Shown here one piece after another: positions 1 through 11,289 of a DNA stretch of 64,000 nt. Below the pieces are notes generated by a model that worked only from the letters and a program-made list of their open reading frames with translations, had not been told where the DNA came from and did not search any database. Made by a program: the position numbers and the translations under genes. The stretch's first letter is position 1. The number at the start of each line of letters is the position of its first letter. Location of the stretch: contig DATKYQ010000033.1 in NCBI GenBank assembly GCA_035528415.1, positions 1-64,000 on the forward strand, in the 5' to 3' direction. Source of the DNA: DATKYQ01 sp035528415. GTDB taxonomy: Bacteria > Myxococcota > B64-G9.

Positions 1-341
1 CCGAGAGTCATCCGAGTGGCTACGAGTATTCGAAACGCGAAGGACGCACTGTCAGAAACATTCATCCATTCCTGACAGATCGGGAGAGGTGTTTTCCCTT
101 GACAGGCGTTTTCATAGACGTTGGTACATTAAGAACATTAAGCCAGCAGGTCCCTCTCTTCCCAACCAAGTTCTTTCATCCAGACTACCCATTGACCGTT
201 CTGGCTCGTCAACTGGAGGTCAGAACTGCTTCAATTCCAATAGTTCCAACGCTGTTGGAATATGCTCCCCGAGATTGCACGACCCCCACCCCGCGGCATC
301 CGGGCCATGTGAGTTTCCGAGGCTTGTTGGGCGATTTTATT
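1..341. other. No gene recognised at window start
   Basis: Only short overlapping open frames occur here, none with a recognisable motif, signal peptide or good ribosome site. The stretch lies downstream of the minus-strand hydrolase gene and may simply be its 3' intergenic region. Confidence 0.4.
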
Positions 342-1514
342 TCAGCGGCGCTGTTCGACTGCCGGACTTCTCGAGTCATGCAGTTTGATTAGCGCTCCCG
401 CTGCTTCATCACTCGCCTTGGTCGCGGAGGCGCCCCCCTGGTTGATGCATACCAGCACCGCGAAATCGCGTTGCGGGGCGATCCAGACGTTGGCGTGGTT
501 CATTGTGTTGTCCCCGCCGTGATTCAGCACGCTGCCGCCTCCCCAGTCCCGTTTGACCACAATCCAACCCAGTCCATAATCTCCGCCGAAGGGCGGCCTA
601 TGCAGGACCTGGTAAGTGGAGCCCTTGAGAAGCGCGGGTTCTCCCCGTGCGCCCCGGAGTTGGTCGGTCACAAACTTGGCCCAATCCTGGATCGTGCAAT
701 GGACACGTCCGGCCGGCCCAATGACAGGAGGGTTGTCCACCGAGGGGCCATTGGCGGCCGCCGGTCGTCCGCCCTCTTTGTGGCCCCATGGCTGGTCAAT
801 CCGGCCGGGCGTGCCGGTACCTCCGAAACCCACGCTCTTCATCTTCAAGGGCTTGAATACCCTCTCCTGTATCGCCTCCTCCCAGGACATCCCGGTCACC
901 TTCTCGACAATCGCGCCAACGATCACATACCCGAGATTAGAGTACTGGTACTTGCTTCCGGGGCTGAACTCCGGCTTCTTCGAAAGCGCCTTTTTCAGCG
1001 CCTGCACCCGTTGCGTCCGGGGTGTGCCTCCTGCCCCAGCCACCGACCTCCAGTTTATGTTCGCCGGCAATCCGGCATGATGCGAGAGGAGGTGAAGGAC
1101 GGTAATCTCCTTCATCCCGGGGTCAAATGCCGACGCCAAGCCAGGGAAGACGTCTACGACCGTCGTGTTCCACTTCAGCAAGCCCTGCTCTACCAGTCTG
1201 CCGACCAAGCTGGCCGTCATTGCCTTGGTATCAGACCCAAGATGCCACTTGTCGTTCAGCAAAGCGGGAATCCCGGTTCCGCTCTTGCGGACGCCAACGA
1301 CACCGCATATCTCCAACCCCTTGCTCGTCACAACGGCACCGGCAATGGCCGGCAACCGATACCGCTGTCGAATGGATTTAAGAGCGTCGGTAACCGCTTG
1401 GTCTCCGACCACCGGGCATACCTCGTCCGACCGCGCACCGGCACGACCAAACGCCGAGAGCGCCAGAACAATCCCAAAAGCGAGTCCGCCGCAAAGATTT
1501 TTCACATTATGCAT
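342..1514 (-). CDS. Secreted beta-lactamase-fold serine hydrolase
   Basis: A 390-residue class C beta-lactamase/D-alanyl-D-alanine peptidase-like protein. The N-terminus (about residues 1-27, ending GRAGA before RSDE) is a Sec signal peptide, so the enzyme is exported. The SxxK motif is visible as GSDTKAMTA (Ser nucleophile and Lys), the YxN motif as YQYSNLGY, and the third motif region as NHGGDN near the C-terminus. Family members include esterases, DD-peptidases and penicillin-binding-like hydrolases, so the substrate cannot be told. The ATG at 1514 has only a weak ribosome site (GGTGAG). It is apparently monocistronic, following a 21-base gap from the next minus-strand gene. Confidence 0.85.
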   Translation of the reverse strand: MHNVKNLCGGLAFGIVLALSAFGRAGARSDEVCPVVGDQAVTDALKSIRQRYRLPAIAGAVVTSKGLEICGVVGVRKSGTGIPALLNDKWHLGSDTKAMTASLVGRLVEQGLLKWNTTVVDVFPGLASAFDPGMKEITVLHLLSHHAGLPANINWRSVAGAGGTPRTQRVQALKKALSKKPEFSPGSKYQYSNLGYVIVGAIVEKVTGMSWEEAIQERVFKPLKMKSVGFGGTGTPGRIDQPWGHKEGGRPAAANGPSVDNPPVIGPAGRVHCTIQDWAKFVTDQLRGARGEPALLKGSTYQVLHRPPFGGDYGLGWIVVKRDWGGGSVLNHGGDNTMNHANVWIAPQRDFAVLVCINQGGASATKASDEAAGALIKLHDSRSPAVEQRR

Positions 1515-1535
1515 CTCACCGTGTTGTCAGATGCA

Positions 1536-1973
1536 CTAAATTAATTGACTTGCAACCGCTTGATTCAGTGACTTCTGAGCTTCAATGAGTTTTTTGTACT
1601 TTGACTCTATTTTCTCAAGATTTCGAGACAAAATAGCCTTCAGCAAATCACCTTCCATTTCAGCTACATCGATTCTTCTATAGTAGTCCATTGTTTCTTT
1701 AAGATGTGCAATGACAATCCTACCGGTCAGGATTGGGTGGTTGTTCGTTATATTTGCATCCTCAAATCGTGTGCCGTGTTCAAGCTCTACCTCTAAACCG
1801 TTTCGAAAATCCTCAAGGGGGATATCCATTGATTTCGTATTGACAATTTCCAGGATAGCAGATGCCTCCTCCTCTGAAATAGTTGGGTCCGTTATTTCGG
1901 ACCAGTCACGCAACCCTATTTCGTTGCAGACCCTTTTTACCTCGTCAGTTGTTACATATTCAGGCAGCTTCAT
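1536..1973 (-). CDS. DUF5661-like protein of unknown function
   Basis: A 145-residue soluble protein. The central segment ELEHGTRFEDANITNNHPI followed by LTGRIVIAHLKE and a DYYRRIDVAEMEGD stretch resembles the DUF5661 family, found in scattered bacteria, archaea and phages, whose function is unknown. No catalytic motif can be named; several conserved His, Glu and Asn residues could bind metal. The start at 1973 is supported by a strong AAAGGAG ribosome site 6-7 bases upstream. Codon use looks more AT-rich than in its neighbours, which fits a horizontally moved family; this is an impression, not a calculation. Confidence 0.6.
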   Translation of the reverse strand: MKLPEYVTTDEVKRVCNEIGLRDWSEITDPTISEEEASAILEIVNTKSMDIPLEDFRNGLEVELEHGTRFEDANITNNHPILTGRIVIAHLKETMDYYRRIDVAEMEGDLLKAILSRNLEKIESKYKKLIEAQKSLNQAVASQLI

Positions 1974-2091
1974 AATTTTCTCCTTTCCTGAAACAGGGGA
2001 CGTTGTTTTCGGAAGAACCTATTTCATAGTGGTATCCTTTCATGAATTCCGTGCCAGCAAGTTCCACCCTTTTCCCTTCCGGCTGACTGGG

Positions 2092-3030
2092 TCAACCTGA
2101 GTTTATTACAGCCTCCAGGATTCGTCCGAGTTTCATCAAGGTATCAACGCCCCGGGGTTCGTCGGGGAGATCGGGCAAGATGGCGGCCGGCTTGATGCCC
2201 GGGTCGGGATCGAGTTCGATGGGGGAAGTCTGCTCGGCGCGGTTCAATACCAGGGCGCTTACCGGAATGCCGCGCTCGTCCAGGCCGTCTATCAGGCGGC
2301 GGGTCTCTGTCAGATAGATGGCGGCCGGCAGGGTGACGACCACTACGGCTGCCCTGGTCGGGTCGCCGAGATCTTTTGCCAGGGCCTGGTTGCGGGCGAG
2401 TTGCCTCTCCAGCGCAGCGCTGACCGGGTCGTGTTTGGGATCTTCCGGGCAGGCCTCACCGTCGGGATCCTTGGCGGGGCTGTCTTCTTTCAGGATCCTG
2501 TTCAACGTCCCGCGGCGCTCGAGAATTCTTTTGCGCAACTTCACAAGTGAGTTGCACCAGCGGGTCGTCAGATCCGGTAGCGCCAGCATCCGCATGGTCT
2601 GTCCCGATGGCGGTAGATCCACCACCAGTACTTCTCCCACAGCGGCCGCCTGTTCGCAAAGATCTGAAAGCACGTCCGTCGCAACCTGTTCTTCGGCCCC
2701 GGGCGACTGGCCTAAGAGATCTACCAGCGGATCCAGCGCGGCCACGGTCAGGTAGCGGTAACGCTGTTGAATGAGCGCCCGGGTTTTTTCTGTCTTGGCC
2801 GAAAGCGCCGCGGCCAGATCCGCTTCGAGAGCCACCAGATTCGGCGCTACCTCCAACGGGTCGGGCCCCAGTTTCACCCGTAGCACGTCGCCCAGATTGT
2901 GCGCCGGGTCGAGCGAGGCGAGCCGCGTCTTTTGCCCGCGCGAGGCGAGTTGCAGGGCAAAGGCGGCGGCGCAAGTGGTCTTACCGGCGCCCCCTTTTCC
3001 GGTGAACAGGTACATGCCTACAGCGGCCAT
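2092..3030 (-). CDS. ArsA/GET3-family ATPase
   Basis: A 312-residue deviant-Walker ATPase. The P-loop GKGGAGKTT is at residues 11-19 and the switch region follows in SLDPAHNLGD; a second acidic motif, VVDLPPSGQT, precedes the adenine-binding half. Single-domain ArsA relatives are usually cytosolic dimers; some act in arsenite export, others in unrelated protein-partner systems. No arsenic gene (arsB, arsC, arsR) lies nearby. It is the last gene of a cstA-small protein-ArsA operon: its ATG overlaps the stop of the upstream gene (TGATG), implying translational coupling. A role with the small protein is more likely than arsenic resistance, but that is inference. Confidence 0.85.
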   Translation of the reverse strand: MAAVGMYLFTGKGGAGKTTCAAAFALQLASRGQKTRLASLDPAHNLGDVLRVKLGPDPLEVAPNLVALEADLAAALSAKTEKTRALIQQRYRYLTVAALDPLVDLLGQSPGAEEQVATDVLSDLCEQAAAVGEVLVVDLPPSGQTMRMLALPDLTTRWCNSLVKLRKRILERRGTLNRILKEDSPAKDPDGEACPEDPKHDPVSAALERQLARNQALAKDLGDPTRAAVVVVTLPAAIYLTETRRLIDGLDERGIPVSALVLNRAEQTSPIELDPDPGIKPAAILPDLPDEPRGVDTLMKLGRILEAVINSG

Positions 3031-3314
3031 CAGCCGACCTCGAAGATCGAAAATAGTTCACCATAGGGATCGCCCGACTCCCTGGCGCGATCCAGCAAGA
3101 CCAGAAGCTCGCGCTCCATGTGGGGTAAAAGATCGAGCGAGAGAAACGAGGGCGGACCGGCAATTCCCGCAGCCTGCGAGAGCACCATCAAGGCAAAAAG
3201 ATTCTCGAACTCCCTGTATTCCCAGGCTAGTGCCCCGGTCGCTTTCGAACGCACTCCTAGGCGCAGGCTTTTGAAAAAGCACCGCAGTCTAGCGAAGTTA
3301 TTTTTCTTGTCCAT
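3030..3314 (-). CDS. Small ArsA-partner protein, cory-CC-star-like
   Basis: A 94-residue protein lying between cstA and the ArsA ATPase gene. It overlaps the cstA end by 17 bases and shares a TGATG stop-start with the ATPase. The middle, LFALMVLSQAAGIAGPPS then FLSLDLLPHMERELL, resembles small proteins encoded beside ArsA-type ATPases and CstA in other genomes (the 'cory-CC-star' type), but the terminal Cys-Cys of that family is missing: this one ends FSIFEVG. No signal peptide or transmembrane helix is evident. Function unknown; the conserved gene order suggests it works with the ATPase. Confidence 0.6.
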   Translation of the reverse strand: MDKKNNFARLRCFFKSLRLGVRSKATGALAWEYREFENLFALMVLSQAAGIAGPPSFLSLDLLPHMERELLVLLDRARESGDPYGELFSIFEVG

Positions 3315-4956
3315 TCGGCCGGCCCTCGTTCGCCTTCACACCGCGCGCCTTTATTAAAGCGCCAATCGCCTCGCGGATCAGCACCAGCGAAAGCATAGCC
3401 AGCAGAACCGAGATCACCATCAGCAGCCACTTTCCGTCGCGAGCGAATTTTACCACCATCCAACTCAGTGCCCCCAGCGTGACCACGAACATGAACAGGG
3501 TCGGCAGCAGGATGAAGATCGCCTTGCGCCCGCGGTGCAGCAGCCAGACCAGCACCGCCAAGAAAGCCAGCGCCGCCAGCATCTGGTTGGCGGCCCCGAA
3601 CACAGGCCAGATCGATCTTTCGGTTCCGGAAAGCGCTAAAGCGCCGCCCGCCGCGACCGTCACACTGGTGGCCAGGAAGCGGTTTCTGGAAAAGAGGCTC
3701 CTTAGCCCGGCTGCCGCCCCGGACGCGCCCTGCTCGGGTTGCAGGAGTTCTTGCAAGACAAAGCGCCCGATGCGGGTGGCGGTGTCGAGGGATGTCAGGG
3801 CGAACGTAGCCACGGCCATCGAGGCGAAGGTCATCCCGGCACCGACAGACAAGCCGGTTATAGAGACGAATCCCCCGATGCCGTTGGCGAAGATGGGCAC
3901 CGCCCCGTGCTGCACCTGGGCCTGGTACTGGCCGGGTGAGAGCATCGACGCGGTGACCAGCGCGATGACCGCAAGCAGCGACTCGATCAACATGGCTCCC
4001 ATCGAGATCGGTTTGGCGTGCGCCTCGCTGTCGAGTTGCTTGGCGGTCGTGCCGCTGGCCACCAGGGAATGAAAACCCGATAGCGCCCCGCAGGCGACGG
4101 TGACAAACAGGATCGGAAACAGAGGCCCGATATCGGAAAAGAATCCCACGAAAGGAGGCAGGCTGAGCGATGGGTTGACGATCAGCGTTCCCGCCACGCC
4201 CGCGATCAAGAGCGCATAGAGCAAGAAAGAGCTCAGAAAGTCCCGCGGCTGAAGCAAGATCCAGACAGGCGTCACCGATGCCATGAAGATGTAGCCCAGA
4301 AGCAGCAGCTTCCACCCGGTCACAGAAAGTCTGAGCGGCAGGTAATGTCCACAGACCAGGGTGCCGGCGATGAGTATCACGCCGACGAGCGTCGCGGGCC
4401 AGAGCGAAACGTGCAAGCGGTAGACCGCCAGGCCGAACAGAACGGCCAGGATGATAAGCAATGACGAGGCGGTCCCCGCCTGGGGCACCCTGTTGAAGGT
4501 CAGCGCCACGGCGTTGGTGAACACGGCGATCACCAGCACCAGCGTGGCCCAGGCGAAAGACAGGAAAATAGTTTTGGCGCCGCGTCCCAGGCGGCGGTCG
4601 ATGATCTCGCCGATCGATCGACCCTGGTGGCGCACCGAGGCTACCAGGGCCGCAAAATCGTGGACCATCCCCATGAAGACGCCGCCGAGCACGATCCACA
4701 GGTAGACCGGCAGCCAGCCGAAAACGGCCGCGGTGATCGGCCCGATGATCGGCGCCGCGCCGGCGATCGACGAGAAATGATGCCCCAGCAGGATCTGCGG
4801 CTTGGCCGGCACGTAGTCGATCCCGTCGCGCATGGTATGCGCCGGGGTGGGACGATCGGGTCGCAACCCGATGCGGCGGGCCACGTAACGCCCATATAAA
4901 ACATAGCCACCTATAAAAAAGACCAAGGCAACGACTAGCAACACCGCCGCGCTCAT
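3298..4956 (-). CDS. cstA: CstA-family carbon starvation transporter
   Basis: A roughly 552-residue integral membrane protein with about 14-16 hydrophobic segments. Near the N-terminus it shows the CstA hallmark region PAKPQILLGHHFSSIAGAAP, followed by GPITAAVFGWLP. CstA-family proteins take up peptides or pyruvate in starving cells; this short form resembles the compact CstA types rather than the 700-residue E. coli protein. The ATG at 4956 is chosen over a TTG at 4962 because an AGGGGAGGGG ribosome site lies about 6 bases upstream of the ATG. It heads an operon with the small protein and ArsA ATPase and is divergent from the beta-oxidation genes. Confidence 0.88.
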   Translation of the reverse strand: MSAAVLLVVALVFFIGGYVLYGRYVARRIGLRPDRPTPAHTMRDGIDYVPAKPQILLGHHFSSIAGAAPIIGPITAAVFGWLPVYLWIVLGGVFMGMVHDFAALVASVRHQGRSIGEIIDRRLGRGAKTIFLSFAWATLVLVIAVFTNAVALTFNRVPQAGTASSLLIILAVLFGLAVYRLHVSLWPATLVGVILIAGTLVCGHYLPLRLSVTGWKLLLLGYIFMASVTPVWILLQPRDFLSSFLLYALLIAGVAGTLIVNPSLSLPPFVGFFSDIGPLFPILFVTVACGALSGFHSLVASGTTAKQLDSEAHAKPISMGAMLIESLLAVIALVTASMLSPGQYQAQVQHGAVPIFANGIGGFVSITGLSVGAGMTFASMAVATFALTSLDTATRIGRFVLQELLQPEQGASGAAAGLRSLFSRNRFLATSVTVAAGGALALSGTERSIWPVFGAANQMLAALAFLAVLVWLLHRGRKAIFILLPTLFMFVVTLGALSWMVVKFARDGKWLLMVISVLLAMLSLVLIREAIGALIKARGVKANEGRPNGQEK

Positions 4957-5069
4957 GGGCAACCCCTCCCCTGCTCCTCACTGAAATGTAGGAAATTCAG
5001 CACGCTATAACCTCCGTCTCTTTACTAAACACCCTGCTCGAAGGACGTCAAGCGATATACAAACGGTGA

Positions 5070-5097
5070 TTGACATTCCAGTCAACCCATGTTTAGA
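5070..5097 (+). promoter_or_regulatory. Candidate sigma-70 promoter with dyad for fadN-fadA
   Basis: TTGACA at 5070-5075, 16-base spacer, TTTAGA at 5092-5097, about 45 bases before the start codon at 5143. The -35 box forms half of an inverted repeat TTGAC-N6-GTCAA (5070-5085), a plausible operator for a TetR-type fatty-acid regulator. Confidence 0.45.
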
Positions 5098-5142
5098 CTC
5101 CATGCGTCAAAACGCCTGGACCCCTTCCAAGGAGGTTTTTTC

Positions 5143-7563
<2,421 letters not shown>

Positions 7564-7593
7564 CGATGCGGTCGAGAGTCAAGGAGAAACGAC

Positions 7594-8781
7594 ATGACCA
7601 GAGAAGCCGTCATAGTCAGCGCAGTCCGGTCGCCGATCGCCCGTTACCGCAGGGGCAACTTCCGCGACACACATCCAATTCACTACGGCGCCAAGGTAGT
7701 CCGCGAGGCGGTCGACCGCTGCAAGGGTCTCAAGGACGAAGAGGTCGACGATCTGATCGTCGGCTGCGCCATGCCCGAGGCCGAGCTGGGCATGAACCTG
7801 GCGCGCTTGATCGGCCTGGCGGCCGGGTTGCCGTACACCACGCCGGCCTTCACCGTCAACCGCTTCTGTTCCTCGGGCCTGCAGAGTATCTCCCAGGCCG
7901 CAGAGCGTATCATGCTCGACGAGTGCGACGTGGTGGTGGCCGGCGGCGTCGAGGACATGAGCCACGTCCCCATGGGTGGCAACAAGCCGGTCGCCTACCC
8001 GCCGCTAGTCGAAGACTGGGTAGAGTCCTACACGCCGATGGGCCTGACGGCCGAGAACGTGGCCCGCAAATACAACATCACCCGCGAGCGCCAGGACAAG
8101 TTCGCGCTGCGCAGCCAAGAGCGGGCCATACGGGCCATCGACGAGGGCCGCTTCAAGTCGCAGATTCTACCGATCGAAACCGAGGTTTTCGAACAAGGCC
8201 CGGACGGCCACCCGGTGGTTAAAAAGATCACCTTGGATACCGACGAGGGTCCGCGCCGCGGCACCAGCCTCGAGGCCCTGGCCAGACTGCGGCCGGCCTT
8301 CGACCCGACCGGCTCGGTCACGGCGGGCAATTCGTCACAGATGAACGACGGGGCGGCCATAGTGGTGGTCATGAGCCGCGAGAGGGCGAAAGCGCTGGGG
8401 CTGAAACCCCTGGCGGTCTATCGCCGCTACCAGGTGGCCGGCGTTCCGCCCGAGATCATGGGCGTCGGCCCGGCCTTCGCCATCCCCAAGCTGCTCGACA
8501 AGGCCGGGATGAAAAAAGAAAACATCGACCTGTGGGAGGTCAACGAGGCCTTCGCCTCGCAGGCCCTGTATTGCTGCGAGGACGTCCTCGGCCTGGACAT
8601 GGAGAAGGTAAACGTCAACGGCGGCGCCGTAGCGCTGGGCCACCCGCTGGGCTGCACCGGTGGCTTTTTGACCTGTAAGCTTTTGTACGAGATGGAGCGC
8701 CAGGACCTGCGCTGGGGCGTGGTCTCGATGTGCATCGGCGGCGGAATGGGCGCGGCCGGACTGTTCGAGCGGGAAAAATAG
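7594..8781 (+). CDS. fadA: Acetyl-CoA acyltransferase (thiolase)
   Basis: A 395-residue thiolase I, catalysing the last step of beta-oxidation (3-ketoacyl-CoA plus CoA to acetyl-CoA and a shortened acyl-CoA). The nucleophilic Cys lies in NRFCSSGLQ at about residue 90, the catalytic His in GGAVALGHPLGCTGG, and the second Cys in CIGGGMGAAG at the C-terminus. Length is normal. The ribosome site AAGGAG is 8 bases upstream. It is co-transcribed with the fusion enzyme; together they form a minimal beta-oxidation cycle lacking the acyl-CoA dehydrogenase, which must be encoded elsewhere. Confidence 0.94.
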   Translation: MTREAVIVSAVRSPIARYRRGNFRDTHPIHYGAKVVREAVDRCKGLKDEEVDDLIVGCAMPEAELGMNLARLIGLAAGLPYTTPAFTVNRFCSSGLQSISQAAERIMLDECDVVVAGGVEDMSHVPMGGNKPVAYPPLVEDWVESYTPMGLTAENVARKYNITRERQDKFALRSQERAIRAIDEGRFKSQILPIETEVFEQGPDGHPVVKKITLDTDEGPRRGTSLEALARLRPAFDPTGSVTAGNSSQMNDGAAIVVVMSRERAKALGLKPLAVYRRYQVAGVPPEIMGVGPAFAIPKLLDKAGMKKENIDLWEVNEAFASQALYCCEDVLGLDMEKVNVNGGAVALGHPLGCTGGFLTCKLLYEMERQDLRWGVVSMCIGGGMGAAGLFEREK

Positions 8782-8788
8782 CCATCCG

Positions 8789-9697
8789 TCAGAACTTACC
8801 CTGCAACAAAATTGCGCCCACGGCGTGAGGGTCTGGAAAGGCCACGTCCAGGCCGGCTGCGTTATCCAGATCATCAAGAAAATTCATCCGGGCGTCCCGG
8901 TTGTAGCGCTCGGCCCCGGATACGGCGCCGTAGATCGTGCCGGAGTACCAGAGCAACTCGAGCGTCGCCGCCAGCGCGCCCAGACCATAGTAGCCCCGGC
9001 TGATGGCGTCGTAGGCGGCGTAACCGAACAGGCCGTTCCACATGAAGGCAGTCAAGGCCACCGAGTACTCGCCCAGGTAGACGTGTCCCAGGCCCGGCAC
9101 TATAGACAGCAGACCCGCTAAAACCGGGCTCTTCAAGGGAAGATCCAAGGCTTCCTGTGCCCTTGCCGCTAGCAGAGAGGCCCGCTCGGCCAACGGGTGA
9201 ACGGCTGCGATGGACAAGAAGCTGCGCTGCGCCTTAGCGGGGGACTCGGCCTTTAATTGCACGCAGCCCTTGAGGTAGAACTTCACTCCGCGCATCTCAT
9301 CCGAAGTTCCGGCGAGTGATATATCGTCGAGCACGCCCCAGGCCTGCATCAGGCGTCCCTGAAGGTAAAAGGCCCGGGCTCGCGCCAGAATTGCCCAGTT
9401 GCCCAGGCGCGTGCCGGGAGTCTTGCGGGCCAGTTCGGCGAAGATGTTGCCGGCCGCATCAAGCTTGCCGCCTTCCAGATAGGCTTCGGCGATTCTAAAT
9501 CTCACCCAGGGCGCCCGGGACGAGTCCGGCTGCGCGAACAGGTAGCGTTTATACTCAGTAATGGCGCGGTAGAAGTCTCGTTCTTCGAACAAGTGCTCGG
9601 CGAAACGCAGGCTCTCTATTCGATCCGCATCTTGGGCACCCACTGGCAACGAGGCAAGCTGGATAACAACCGCTAGCATGATTACCGTGCGTTGCAT
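8789..9697 (-). CDS. Exported TPR-like membrane protein
   Basis: A 302-residue protein with a signal peptide (about residues 1-21, ending LPVGAQ). Residues 25-190 contain TPR-like helices (for example HLFEERDFYRAITEYKRYLF and AYLEGGKLDAAGNIFAELA). The C-terminal third is hydrophobic and Gly/Tyr-rich, beginning SIVPGLGHVYLGEY, and ends in a soluble tail. The PGLGxxYLG motif recurs in small envelope proteins of many phyla. A longer reading frame runs to 9862, but the ATG at 9697 is chosen because it begins the signal peptide. It converges on the thiolase gene with a 7-base gap. Likely a periplasmic or inner-membrane scaffold; function unknown. Confidence 0.65.
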   Translation of the reverse strand: MQRTVIMLAVVIQLASLPVGAQDADRIESLRFAEHLFEERDFYRAITEYKRYLFAQPDSSRAPWVRFRIAEAYLEGGKLDAAGNIFAELARKTPGTRLGNWAILARARAFYLQGRLMQAWGVLDDISLAGTSDEMRGVKFYLKGCVQLKAESPAKAQRSFLSIAAVHPLAERASLLAARAQEALDLPLKSPVLAGLLSIVPGLGHVYLGEYSVALTAFMWNGLFGYAAYDAISRGYYGLGALAATLELLWYSGTIYGAVSGAERYNRDARMNFLDDLDNAAGLDVAFPDPHAVGAILLQGKF

Positions 9698-9729
9698 CTT
9701 TGTTAGATAGCGCCATCCAACCGCTCTCG

Positions 9730-11289
9730 TCAACCCGTGTAGACCTCGTCCTGTTCGATCTTTGCAAGCGTCCAGTCGAAGTCTCCTCGGGTCAGGTTGG
9801 CATCGCAGTATTCGCAGCGGCCGGCCATGGACACCTTGACCGGTGCACCACAGCTCGGGCAATTGGCTGTGTCCTTATTCTCACCAGGTGCGAAACCGGC
9901 CCGGCGCAGAAATGTCCAATACTCGGAAAATACCCGGGCCAGCTTGTTCGAACCGCCTACCTGCTTGCCTTGCTTGTCCAGCGTGTAGTCGAGCATGGAG
10001 GCCTTGATGCGCAAAGTGGCCAGCTCGTAGAAGGCGTCACTATCGAGCTTGACCGGTGTGACTTTCAGCACCTGGATCTGCTCGAGCACGTTTTTGAATC
10101 CCTTCTCTCGATAGCGCTCCATCCAGAAGGTGTGCATCTGGAACAGGCGGTCGGTCTCGAACGCCCGGGCCTGCTCCCAATTGTTGTCGGTCCAGGCCTG
10201 TTGCAGCTTCTCGAAGACCAGCTTGGCACGGTCCACCAGGTGCTGCAGGCTCTCGCCCGGGTAGCGCATGCGAAACTCCTTGGCCTTGACTTCCAGGACG
10301 GGGTCGCGAACCGTTTCCAGCTCGGTCCCAACCTCGACGCCGCCCAGATCCAGGGGCACCTGGACACGCGGCATTCTTTCCAGCTCTTCGATCTCGACAA
10401 GCTCCCAGTGGAACTCGCCCGGGCGGACGGCCTGGCCGCAGAAAGCGCAGACCCCCTTGACGTCGAGCTTGGTGGGACTGCCGCACTTCGGGCAGCCCAG
10501 AGTATGTATCTCTTCCGGCCCCTTGGAAAGCACTCCCTTGTCGCGGCGAAATGTCATCCGTGTGCGCGTGTACCAGGCAGTTTCGGAAACGGCGCCGTCC
10601 GCCGCGGCGCTCGACTCGGTGTAGTTCGTCTCCGCCTCGCAGCGCAGCCGCCAGCAGTCTGAAGCCGAGACGATCTCGGCAAGCGTTATCGACCCCACGA
10701 TGACGCTGTGGACCTTGAAGCTAGATCCGGCAAAATGCCCGGCCACGCTCTCGAGGCGCTCGAAGATGCCGCTCGTCAGGTAGGGACGCAGGGCCTCGAT
10801 ATCGGTCGTGCCGCGCAACTGCTCAAAGCGCGTGTAGATCATCTGGGCGAAGTCCAGAAAGAGAATTTCCGAGAAGTTGGGGTCGTCCGCGAGCAGCAGC
10901 GGACGGACCGCGTCGATCGCCTTGCGCTGTCTTGTGGCCTGGCCCAGCCGAAAAAGCTGGGCGCTACGCATCTGCCGCGCCCTGAGCTCGCGTGCCTTCG
11001 ACTTGCCGACCAGGAACGCTCCCGCGACCACGATCAGTATGATCGGAACGCCGATAGTCGGGTGGCGCAGGAGCATCCAGACTACCAAGGCGATCAACTC
11101 ACCGCTGCCGCCACCCCCTCCTCCCCCGCCGCCCCCGCCGTATCCACCGCCGCCGCCGGATCCACCGCCCCCTCCGAATCCCCCGCCCCCGCCGACACGG
11201 GCGATGCCCAGACAGCAAAGCAACAAACCGAAAAGCAGCACGACTACAAAAATTATACGGCGGGCAAGTGCCCGCTTTTCGCGGGACAT
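9730..11289 (-). CDS. Tim44-like domain membrane protein with Gly-rich linker
   Basis: A 519-residue protein. It begins with one membrane segment (about residues 10-32, IIFVVVLLFGLLLCC), then a roughly 31-residue almost pure glycine stretch, then a second hydrophobic segment (VGVPIILIV region). The soluble part holds a Tim44-like fold (DPNFSEILFLDFAQMIYTRF...), a CPKCGSP...CAFCG zinc ribbon and a second CPSCGAP...CEYCD ribbon near the C-terminus. Its ATG overlaps the stop of the upstream TPM-domain gene (TGATG), so the two are translationally coupled. Such pairs are common, but their role in the envelope is not established. Confidence 0.7.
   Translation of the reverse strand: MSREKRALARRIIFVVVLLFGLLLCCLGIARVGGGGGFGGGGGSGGGGGYGGGGGGGGGGGSGELIALVVWMLLRHPTIGVPIILIVVAGAFLVGKSKARELRARQMRSAQLFRLGQATRQRKAIDAVRPLLLADDPNFSEILFLDFAQMIYTRFEQLRGTTDIEALRPYLTSGIFERLESVAGHFAGSSFKVHSVIVGSITLAEIVSASDCWRLRCEAETNYTESSAAADGAVSETAWYTRTRMTFRRDKGVLSKGPEEIHTLGCPKCGSPTKLDVKGVCAFCGQAVRPGEFHWELVEIEELERMPRVQVPLDLGGVEVGTELETVRDPVLEVKAKEFRMRYPGESLQHLVDRAKLVFEKLQQAWTDNNWEQARAFETDRLFQMHTFWMERYREKGFKNVLEQIQVLKVTPVKLDSDAFYELATLRIKASMLDYTLDKQGKQVGGSNKLARVFSEYWTFLRRAGFAPGENKDTANCPSCGAPVKVSMAGRCEYCDANLTRGDFDWTLAKIEQDEVYTG
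11101..11193 (-). repeat. Glycine-rich low-complexity tract
   Basis: Encodes residues 33-63 of the Tim44-like protein, nearly all Gly broken by Phe, Ser and Tyr every six residues. The DNA is a C-rich (plus strand) imperfect repeat. Confidence 0.85.

Noticed and set aside
471..1544. Long plus-strand open frame opposite the beta-lactamase-fold gene
   Set aside because: Antisense shadow: no motif, no signal peptide; the opposite frame has SxxK, YxN and a signal peptide.
3257..4981. Minus-strand frame over cstA
   Set aside because: Arg/Ala/Gly-rich out-of-frame shadow of the transporter; cstA has the family motifs and ribosome site.
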